DNA of 7,911 nt from contig CANIBV010000075.1 of NCBI GenBank assembly GCA_947466005.1, positions 1-7,911 on the forward strand. The letters are read 5' to 3'. This stretch comes from Spartobacteria bacterium (GTDB lineage: Bacteria; Verrucomicrobiota; Verrucomicrobiia; Chthoniobacterales; UBA6821). The notes under the pieces are model-generated. The model saw only the letters and a program-made list of their open reading frames with translations. It was not told the origin of the DNA and did not search any database. A program made the position numbers and the translations under genes. This document shows, piece by piece, positions 1 through 6,296 of this stretch. Position 1 is the first letter of the stretch. The number at the start of each line of letters is the position of its first letter.

Positions 1-860
1 CGGTAACCGTTCCAATCGACGCTCAGATCATGGGGAAGGACGAGCCTCCAGTCATTCTTTACGAAGAGCTCCTGTTCTTCCTCTTTTTTGATGTCGGTTG
101 CCATCTCAAAGGACTCCCCGGAGAGTCTCGGCGCCTCGACGAAGCGGAGAAACTCCAGCGACTTGCTCCAGAGATAGTTAGAATCCTTCCAGACGATGTC
201 CTTCTTTCCGCTAGTCGACCAGTTGCAGATCGTGGTGAAGAGGGCATCGGAAGCTGGCGGCGGCGCCTCGGTCCCCGCGCACCAGAGATCAGTGACCACC
301 GGTTGACGGGTCGGAAGCCAGTTAAAGCCGTGGGTCGGAACGGCGAATGCGAGTGTGCCTATATTCTCGCCGAAGGTGAAGAGATGCCGGTGCTCCTTAA
401 GGTAATCGATGGTGGCGGATTCTCCCTGATCGATCTTGATTTGCTCCACGCCCGGATCGCTCTCCACATAGATCAGGTTACGGATAGAACGAATCTCGTC
501 GTTCATGTCGTGCGATCCGCAGATATTCAGGGCGCAGTCGGCCTCCTGGTAGATGGTCTTCAGCGCGGAAAGCGACATCCCAGCACTCTCCATCGGATCC
601 TTGTAACGGGCGCAGTAGGCCCACCGCCCCTCAAATCCGTGTTCCTTGGCCAACCGCCCCAGGGTCTGGACGGCATAGGAGTAGTCGTCTGAAACGTTAA
701 AGGCGACCGGGTCGTAAGGGTAATTCAGCGTGTCCTCCACGTAGTAGACCTCGTGGCCGAGGCGCTGTAGGCCGACAATGTAGTGGATGTGCTGCCAGAT
801 GACTCCGGCGATGGGCATTCCCCCCATGAAGCCGAGGACGATGATCTTTTTTCGTTTCAT
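1..860 (-). CDS. Glycosyltransferase, GT-B-like, N-terminal part (partial at left edge)
   Basis: The reading frame is open from an ATG at 860-858 to the window edge, giving 286 complete codons with no stop, so the C-terminal part is missing. The product starts MKRKKIIVLGFMGGMPIAGV. A hydrophobic first beta strand, then a glycine-rich turn (residues 10-20), then LQRLGHEVYYVED (31-43), is typical of the first Rossmann unit of GT-B glycosyltransferases that read 'GxxxP.aG..W...hYv.gL.rLGHeVyyvE'. Later landmarks are ALNICGSHD (110-118), FTFGENIG (161-168) and VPTHGFNWLPTRQPVV (174-189). There is no signal peptide or membrane helix, so it should act in the cytoplasm or at the inner membrane face. 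The nucleotide-sugar site normally sits in the missing half, so donor and acceptor cannot be named. It begins 21 bases after the ABC exporter stop, which suggests co-transcription and a role in envelope glycan or lipid glycosylation (inference). No Shine-Dalgarno sequence precedes the ATG. Assignment as a glycosyltransferase is fairly confident; substrate is unknown. Confidence 0.72.
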   Translation of the reverse strand, partial: MKRKKIIVLGFMGGMPIAGVIWQHIHYIVGLQRLGHEVYYVEDTLNYPYDPVAFNVSDDYSYAVQTLGRLAKEHGFEGRWAYCARYKDPMESAGMSLSALKTIYQEADCALNICGSHDMNDEIRSIRNLIYVESDPGVEQIKIDQGESATIDYLKEHRHLFTFGENIGTLAFAVPTHGFNWLPTRQPVVTDLWCAGTEAPPPASDALFTTICNWSTSGKKDIVWKDSNYLWSKSLEFLRFVEAPRLSGESFEMATDIKKEEEQELFVKNDWRLVLPHDLSVDWNGY

Positions 861-881
861 GTGTTGGAGAGGCTTCGCTTC

Positions 882-2681
882 TTAACTGTTTGCAGGCTTT
901 GGCTCGTGGCCGGCTGCATGGTAAAGGCGCGCATAGGAACCGCCTGCGGCCAGTAATTCCGGTCCGGTCCCCTGCTCGGCGATACGGCCGTTCTCCAGTA
1001 GAACCACGCGACCGAGATGATGCACCGTGGAGAGCCTGTGAGTGATGATGATCGTGGTGCGTCCCTTCATCAGTTCGGCAATGGTCTCCATGATCGCCTT
1101 TTCCGTCGATGGATCGAGTGCGGAGGTAGGTTCGTCGAGGAGTAGGATCGGGGCGTTCTTCAGGAAGGCTCTGGCAATCCCGATGCGCTGGCGCTGACCG
1201 ACGCTGAGGTGACCCCCGCGTTCTCCAACGGGAGTTTCGTAACTCTGCGGCTGCGCCATGATGAAGTCGTGGGCCTGTGCACGCTTGGCCGCCTCGATGA
1301 TCTCCTCTTCCGTCGCTCCCTCGCGGCCGTAGGCGATGTTCTCCCGGATGCTGCTCGAGAAGAGAACCGTATCCTGTAACACCATGCCGATCTGGGAGCG
1401 GAGCGACGCTTTGGTCAGGGACTTCAGGTCATGCCCGTCGATCCGCACAATGCCCGCCGTCGGATCGTAAAAACGCGGCACCAGACTCATCAGCGTGCTC
1501 TTGCCCGCGCCGGTCCCCCCGACGAAGGCAACCGTCTCTCCGGGTGCAACTGCCAGATCGACACCTGCCAGCACGGGAGCCTTGGGGTCATAAGCAAAAG
1601 TGACTCCGGCGAAGGTGATCTCACCCTTGGCGACACCTAGCGGTATGGCGCCGACGGCATCCTTGGTCTCCTCCTCACGATCAAGCACCTCGAAGCAGCG
1701 CTGGGCTCCCGCAGCCGCACCCTCGAGAGCCCATGCGGTGTAGGTAAGTTGCTGAATCGGTTGATACAGCGTCGCGAGGTACGCAACAAAGACTGTCAGG
1801 TCTCCGATACTCAATCTCCCGTCAAGCACCTGGACGGTGCCCACGTAATACATCGCCGACGTGCCGACTGCGATCAGCGTGGTCACGATCAGGGCGCTCT
1901 TCATCGAGGTCATGTTCAGGCGGAAATTGGCCTCTAGGCTCCGCGTGGCGTGACGGACAAACTGGTCCACCTCGAAAGATTCCCGCCCGAAGGCCTGAAC
2001 CATTCGGATCGACCCGAGTCCCTCCTGCGTGGTGGCCAGCAGATCGCTCTCCCTCTCCTGGATGGTCGTCGATTCCCTGCGGATTCTCTCGCCATAGTAC
2101 TGGATCGCCCAATACAGGGGCGGAATGACCGCCATGGAGACCAGGGTGAGCTGTGAGTTCATCCGGAACATGATCACCAGGGCACCTATCAGGGTGACCA
2201 CGGCGCCAAAGATCGTCGCAAAACCCTTGTTGTAGATTGTCTGGATCGACTGGGAGTCATAGGCGACCCGGAAGGAGGAATCGCTGCTGCGCCGTGCATC
2301 ATGAAACTGGAGTGGCAGTGCCTGCAGACAGCTGTAGAGCTGGGTTCGAAGGTGAAGGAGCGCCTTGAGACCGATCTTGATCAGGAGTGTGTTGGAAAGG
2401 AGATTGACGAGCCCGGAGAACAGGGCAATCAGAGCCATGATCACGAATAGCGTGAGGGCCGCTCCCTTCTCACTCGTCCAGGAAAACCACTGGGCAATAA
2501 AAGCATGGGCCGTAGCAACACCGGCTGCATTCTTACCCTGCAGGATCCCATCGACGACATACTTGAACGGCCACGGTGCCAGGAGATTGAAACCGATACC
2601 CAGTGACATCAGCGCTACCGCCAGGACCGTCTGGCTGATGAAGGCACGGAAGTAGCGGAGCGTGCGTAGATAGATGGACAT
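882..2681 (-). CDS. MsbA-like ABC exporter, fused membrane and ATPase domains
   Basis: A 599-residue half-transporter of the type IV exporter fold (MsbA/lipid or multidrug exporter family), close to the usual 580-610 length. Residues 1-330 form the membrane domain, with about six hydrophobic segments near 18-37, 75-97, 154-172, 178-197, 262-281 and 295-312. The nucleotide-binding domain starts near 353. It shows Walker A GGTGAGKS (388-395, K394), Q-loop Q436, signature LSVGQ (492-496), Walker B ILLLDE (512-517, catalytic E517), D-loop SALD and switch histidine H548, so ATPase function looks intact. The signature reads LSVGQ rather than LSGGQ, a variant also seen in other exporters. It should work as a homodimer in the inner membrane. 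The ATG at 2681 is preferred over an in-frame TTG at 2720: GAGG lies 5 bases upstream and MSIYLRTLRYFR is a family-like N-terminus. The neighbouring glycosyltransferase fits a lipid or glycan substrate, but sequence alone cannot tell MsbA from a drug exporter. Confidence 0.9.
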   Translation of the reverse strand: MSIYLRTLRYFRAFISQTVLAVALMSLGIGFNLLAPWPFKYVVDGILQGKNAAGVATAHAFIAQWFSWTSEKGAALTLFVIMALIALFSGLVNLLSNTLLIKIGLKALLHLRTQLYSCLQALPLQFHDARRSSDSSFRVAYDSQSIQTIYNKGFATIFGAVVTLIGALVIMFRMNSQLTLVSMAVIPPLYWAIQYYGERIRRESTTIQERESDLLATTQEGLGSIRMVQAFGRESFEVDQFVRHATRSLEANFRLNMTSMKSALIVTTLIAVGTSAMYYVGTVQVLDGRLSIGDLTVFVAYLATLYQPIQQLTYTAWALEGAAAGAQRCFEVLDREEETKDAVGAIPLGVAKGEITFAGVTFAYDPKAPVLAGVDLAVAPGETVAFVGGTGAGKSTLMSLVPRFYDPTAGIVRIDGHDLKSLTKASLRSQIGMVLQDTVLFSSSIRENIAYGREGATEEEIIEAAKRAQAHDFIMAQPQSYETPVGERGGHLSVGQRQRIGIARAFLKNAPILLLDEPTSALDPSTEKAIMETIAELMKGRTTIIITHRLSTVHHLGRVVLLENGRIAEQGTGPELLAAGGSYARLYHAAGHEPKPANS

Positions 2682-2690
2682 ACCTACCTC
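2682..2690 (-). promoter_or_regulatory. Ribosome binding site of the ABC exporter gene
   Basis: On the minus strand the bases GAGGTAGGT directly precede the ATG at 2681. GAGG is a Shine-Dalgarno core with a 5-base spacer. This is the only clear ribosome binding site in the window and it decides the ABC start in favour of 2681 over the upstream TTG at 2720. Confidence 0.6.
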
Positions 2691-2735
2691 TTGGCTAGGG
2701 CAAGAACGCCCCCCCTTCAAGCCGCGTCATGCTCA

Positions 2736-3851
2736 TTAAGCCGGAGTCAATAGGCCATCCCCGAGTCGATGGACGAGGGATCCTGCCGGAAGGGTGATGC
2801 CCGTGAGGTCAGCCGTGCTGAGCAGCGCCTGCGATCCCCTGGGCATCCCTGCGAGCAGAGCATCCCGACGCTCCGGATCAAGCTCCCCAAAAATGTCATC
2901 GAGAAGCAGCAGTGGTGCCATGGTGTTCTCTCTTGCCAGAAGTCTTGCCGCCGCAAGCTTGATCGCTACGGCGATCGTCCTGCGCTGCCCCTCGGAGGCG
3001 AAGGATCCTGCGGGAATGCCGTTGAGCATTAGGCCGACATCATCCCGTTGCGGCCCCACCCGGGTCTGACGGAGGCGGATCTCCTCACCGCGGCTTTCCT
3101 TCAGGGCCTCGAGCAGAGGGAGATCAGCGCCGGGAAGGTAGGAGAGCGAAAGCACCTCTCCCGAGATGCCATGACAGGAAGTGGCTGCCAGCAGAGCAAT
3201 CGCAGCGACGAGTCTCTGGCGTGACCCGGTAATTCGGTCCCCGGCATCAGCCAGAGGGATGTCGTAAGCCTCGATCTCCCTGCGCGGCCTCCCTTCCCTT
3301 AGGAGCAGGTTGCGCGAGCGGAGAGCCTTGTCGTAATTCTTCAGATCCCGGCCGTAGTTCGGGGCGAGCGTCCCCTCCTGTTCCGGAAGTTGTAGGCCTA
3401 CGCTATCGAGCAGTTTTCTCCTCCGTTCTGCCGAGCCGTTCACGAGGGAGAGATCCTCACTCCCGAACCAGACAATCTGACCCTGCGAGAGATACTCCCT
3501 TGATGATGTCTGTGGCACCCCGTCGAGTTTCAGGGATCGCGCGGGCGGTGTGCAGATTATGGAAAGCCGGGTCTCCCCGTGAATACCCTCCAAGGCAAAG
3601 GCCGTACCACCGAAGCGGACAAGCTCGCCCATACTTGTGGTGCGCGGTGAGCGCATCCTTAGAAGCACGCAGGCAGCCTCCAGGATCGAGGTCTTCCCCT
3701 GCGCATTGGGACCGGTGATGAAGCTCAGGGTCGGGCCCGGCTCATACTGCAGTGCCTCGAAGCAGCGGAATCCTGCGAGTCTGATGCTCCGGAGCATTGC
3801 GCGGGAAGAAGCGCCTCCGATGCCTTCTTCCTTTGCCGCATAGCGCGGCAT
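2736..3851 (-). CDS. recF: DNA replication and repair protein RecF
   Basis: RecF is an SMC/Rad50-like ATPase that binds gapped DNA with RecO and RecR and helps load RecA. Read from the ATG at 3851 the product is 371 residues. Family landmarks occur in order: Walker A GPNAQGKT (47-54), the RecF stretch WFGSEDLSLVNGSAERRRKLLDS (128-150), LRSRNLLLRE (177-186), GPQRDD (266-271; usually GPHRDD), signature ASEGQRRT (285-292) and Walker B LLLLDDIFGELD (314-325). The real start may be the ATG at 3797 (MLRSIRLAGFRCFE), which aligns with the usual RecF N-terminus and gives 353 residues; the extra 18 residues do not look like RecF. Neither start has a well-placed Shine-Dalgarno sequence. The 3851 start lies 2 bases after the esterase stop, so coupling is possible. 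The gene is away from the common dnaA-dnaN-recF-gyrB cluster, at least within this window. Family assignment is secure; the start is not. Confidence 0.93.
   Translation of the reverse strand: MPRYAAKEEGIGGASSRAMLRSIRLAGFRCFEALQYEPGPTLSFITGPNAQGKTSILEAACVLLRMRSPRTTSMGELVRFGGTAFALEGIHGETRLSIICTPPARSLKLDGVPQTSSREYLSQGQIVWFGSEDLSLVNGSAERRRKLLDSVGLQLPEQEGTLAPNYGRDLKNYDKALRSRNLLLREGRPRREIEAYDIPLADAGDRITGSRQRLVAAIALLAATSCHGISGEVLSLSYLPGADLPLLEALKESRGEEIRLRQTRVGPQRDDVGLMLNGIPAGSFASEGQRRTIAVAIKLAAARLLARENTMAPLLLLDDIFGELDPERRDALLAGMPRGSQALLSTADLTGITLPAGSLVHRLGDGLLTPA
3834..3850 (-). repeat. Short perfect hairpin at the upstream recF start
   Basis: TGCCGC and GCGGCA form a perfect 6-base-pair stem around a 5-base loop, starting at the second base of the upstream recF ATG (3851). 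It is seen directly in the sequence. There is no following T-tract on the coding strand, so it is not a standard terminator. It could hinder initiation at 3851 and favour the ATG at 3797, or it could be chance in GC-rich DNA. Confidence 0.35.
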
Positions 3852-3853
3852 AC

Positions 3854-4816
3854 TCAGAGTCCGAGCAGAAAATTGAAGGCGCGGTCGGCGAATCCTGGCA
3901 AGCTTTCGTGTCCGAAGTCGGGATAGATAACCGATTCCTTCGAACTGCTGATGGCGTTGTAGACGGCGAACTGGGTGGAGGGAGGGCAGATGTTATCCAT
4001 CAGAGAGAGACCCATAAGGACCTTTGCCTCAATGCACGGGGCGAGGTGCTGCACATCGATGTAGCCGAGGCGCGTGAAGATCTCCTCCTTCCGCTCATGT
4101 CGCGGATCAAAGAGCCGGAAGTAGGTTCGCAGTTCCGCGTAGGCGTCCTTGGCCAGATCCATTTCCCAGACCCTTTGGTAGTCCGAGAGGAAGGGGTAGA
4201 TCGAGACGCAGCGGCTGATGCGGGGTTCTAGGGCGGCGCAAGCGATCGAAAGAGCGCCACCCTGCGAACCTCCGGTCGTGCCGATGCGCGCAGGATCGAT
4301 TTCATGGAAGGACATCACGACCCGGGCAAGTTGAACCGTGTCGAGAAAGATGCTACGGAAGAGTAGTTTTTCCGGTGCGTCATCGAGACCCCGAATGAAA
4401 TGGCCATTCAGGGTGTTTCCACGCACAGGCGAGTTGTCCTCGCTCTGCCCGCCCTGCCCCCGGCAGTCCATCGCGGCCACCGCGATCCCCTGCCCCGTCC
4501 AGGCCAGCTTGTCGTGCCAGTCGCCGCTGTGCCCGGCATAGCCGTGAAACATCAGGACGGCAGGCGACGGGGTTAGGGCGAGTTTAGGACGGACGTATTT
4601 CGCGTGGATGCGGGCACCCCCCACTCCCCGGAACCAGAGATCAAAGACCTCGGCATGGGGCGGGCTGATCGCGACGCTCGGAACGAGTTCGGGCTCCGGA
4701 TCCGTCGCGTCAAGTTCGCGCAGGGCGGCCGCCCAGTAGTCGTCGAAATTCTCCGGTTTCGGATTAATCCCCCGATACTTCTCCAGTTCGGCCAGAGGCT
4801 TGTCGAGAGCGGGCAT
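3854..4816 (-). CDS. CE7-family acetyl esterase (acetyl xylan esterase / cephalosporin-C deacetylase type)
   Basis: A 320-residue alpha/beta hydrolase matching the full CE7 length (about 318-325). CE7 enzymes remove acetyl groups from acetylated xylo-oligosaccharides and other small acetyl esters, including cephalosporin C. The N-terminus LAELEKYRGINPKPENFDDYW (8-28) is a CE7 hallmark. The CE7-specific RGQGGQ is at 119-124, the nucleophile elbow GGSQGG at 182-187 (S184), the acid in LMDNICPPST at 272-281 (D274), and the histidine in GHE at 302-304 (H303). The catalytic triad therefore looks complete. The oxyanion-loop region HGYAGHSGDW is at 91-100. No signal peptide is visible, which fits the cytoplasmic, usually hexameric, family members that act on imported oligosaccharides. 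The ATG at 4816 is 6 bases after the nuoN stop and has no Shine-Dalgarno sequence, so translation may be coupled. The true substrate cannot be read from sequence, and neighbouring genes give no xylan context. Confidence 0.9.
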   Translation of the reverse strand: MPALDKPLAELEKYRGINPKPENFDDYWAAALRELDATDPEPELVPSVAISPPHAEVFDLWFRGVGGARIHAKYVRPKLALTPSPAVLMFHGYAGHSGDWHDKLAWTGQGIAVAAMDCRGQGGQSEDNSPVRGNTLNGHFIRGLDDAPEKLLFRSIFLDTVQLARVVMSFHEIDPARIGTTGGSQGGALSIACAALEPRISRCVSIYPFLSDYQRVWEMDLAKDAYAELRTYFRLFDPRHERKEEIFTRLGYIDVQHLAPCIEAKVLMGLSLMDNICPPSTQFAVYNAISSSKESVIYPDFGHESLPGFADRAFNFLLGL

Positions 4817-4822
4817 CGGTAA

Positions 4823-6265
4823 TTAGCGTAGGGTGGCGAGAATCGGGGCGGGGTAGATGCCGAGAGCGAGGATGGCGGCACCCAGCACGGCGATGATCAT
4901 CTTCACCGTGAAGGTCACGGGGATAACGGTCTCCTCGGCCGGTTGCTGCCAGTACATGGCGCGGATCACCTTGAAGTAGTAGTAGAAGCCGGCCGCCACG
5001 GTCACGATACCGATCACAACAAGACCGAAGTGCCCCTGCTTGATGGCGACTTCAAAGATGAGCAACTTGCCGATAAAGCCGGCAGTAAAAGGAATGCCAG
5101 CCAGGGACGCCATTGCGAGAAGCATCGCCCCGGCAAGGAGGGGCGAACGCTGGGAGAGTCCGTTGAATCGGGAGATCTCGTCGCCTCCCGTGGCCTCGGC
5201 AACCACCAGAAGGACGACGAAGGAGAGCATCGTCATCGCCAGGTAAGCGGCGAAGTAGAAGCCGATGGCGGGAATTGCCAGCATCGATCCGAGACTTGCC
5301 ACACCCATGAGGAGATAGCCTGCGTGGGCCACACTCGAGTAACCGAGCAGGCGCTTCATGTTTGTCTGCGGAATAGCCGAGCAGTTACCGAAAATCAGAG
5401 TGAGTCCCGCCAGAAGAGTAATCACAGCGTGGAGCTTGTGAGCAATGACGGGGATCGTCTCGAGTGCCACGAGCAGGCGGATCAGCACAACGAATCCTGC
5501 GGCCTTCGAAGCCACGGAGAGATAGGCAGTCACTGGCGTCGGAGCACCCTGGTAGACATCGGGAACCCAGAACTGGAAGGGGAATGCGCCCGTCTTGAAA
5601 CTGAGTGCGACAAGGATCATCGCAATACCAAATAGGAGCGGTGCGAGCGAGGTCTCCGGGAGGGTCGCGATCGCGCCGGGAAGCGCCAGGATATTGGTCG
5701 TTCCCGTGACGCCGAAGATCCAGGAAATACCATAGACAATAAAGCCTGTGGAGAGAGCCCCAAGGATGAGGAACTTGGTTCCAGCCTCGAGGGAGGCATT
5801 GTTCTGACGCAGGTAGGTGACCAAGACGTAGAGGGTGATCGTTGCCAATTCCAGCGAGACAAAGATCATGATGAAGTCGATGGCGGTGACCATCCACATC
5901 AGACCGGCGCAGACAAAGAGCGGCAGGATGGCGAATTCACCGACACCGCCACCCGCACGCTCCGCAGGAAGGTACCGCTCCAGGACAGGACGGAAACCCG
6001 GGATCATGAGCAACGTTACGATGGTCGCCACCAGGATGAAGCGAACGAAGAAGACGGAGAGAAAATCTGACGTGATGAAGGCCTCCGTGGAACTACCTGG
6101 CAGCGGGCCATGCGAAGGAAAGAAGCTGAGGATCAGAACGCCGACGAGGCCAGCGGCGCCGAGGTAGGCGAGGTAGCTCTTGTCGGAGCGGTCGGAGAAT
6201 GCCTCCACAAGGAGAAGGATAATCCCGATGGCGACAACGGCGATTTCGAGGAAAAGCGTATTCAC
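4823..6265 (-). CDS. nuoN: NADH-quinone oxidoreductase subunit N
   Basis: An antiporter-like inner-membrane subunit of complex I, 480 residues, hydrophobic almost throughout, consistent with the 14-helix fold. NuoN forms one of the proton-translocation units of the membrane arm. All expected charged residues are visible: TM5 glutamate in SLELATITLYVLV (E139), TM7 lysine in SFKTGAFPFQFW (K224), the following VPDVYQGAPTPV motif (234-245), K254 in VASKAAGF, and the TM12 lysine in GFIGKLLIF (K400). TNMKRLLGYSSVAHAGYLLMG (301-321) is the classic broken-helix region. The start is a GTG at 6265-6263; the protein matches NuoN from its first residues and no upstream ATG is in frame. No Shine-Dalgarno sequence precedes it. 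It follows nuoM by 31 bases and closes the nuo run, the usual L-M-N order. Confidence 0.96.
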   Translation of the reverse strand: MNTLFLEIAVVAIGIILLLVEAFSDRSDKSYLAYLGAAGLVGVLILSFFPSHGPLPGSSTEAFITSDFLSVFFVRFILVATIVTLLMIPGFRPVLERYLPAERAGGGVGEFAILPLFVCAGLMWMVTAIDFIMIFVSLELATITLYVLVTYLRQNNASLEAGTKFLILGALSTGFIVYGISWIFGVTGTTNILALPGAIATLPETSLAPLLFGIAMILVALSFKTGAFPFQFWVPDVYQGAPTPVTAYLSVASKAAGFVVLIRLLVALETIPVIAHKLHAVITLLAGLTLIFGNCSAIPQTNMKRLLGYSSVAHAGYLLMGVASLGSMLAIPAIGFYFAAYLAMTMLSFVVLLVVAEATGGDEISRFNGLSQRSPLLAGAMLLAMASLAGIPFTAGFIGKLLIFEVAIKQGHFGLVVIGIVTVAAGFYYYFKVIRAMYWQQPAEETVIPVTFTVKMIIAVLGAAILALGIYPAPILATLR

Positions 6266-6296
6266 AGGGTTCGGATCGGCGGTTTGATTGGGGCGG

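Noticed and set aside
30..692. 220-codon open frame on the plus strand
   Set aside because: It lies entirely antisense to the partial glycosyltransferase, whose minus-strand frame is open for 286 codons and has clear GT-B-like motifs. The plus-strand translation has no recognisable domain.
2698..2715. Possible terminator between recF and the ABC gene (GGGC ... GCCC)
   Set aside because: The stem is only 4 base pairs with a 6-base loop and no T-tract follows, so it cannot be supported as a terminator.
2682..2720. TTG start at 2720 for the ABC exporter
   Set aside because: The added 13 residues (MKGGRSCPSQEVG) look unlike an exporter N-terminus, while ATG 2681 has a GAGG at 5-base spacing.
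4943..5635. 230-codon open frame on the plus strand
   Set aside because: Antisense to nuoN, with histidine- and glutamate-rich composition typical of a shadow of a hydrophobic gene; no domain seen.
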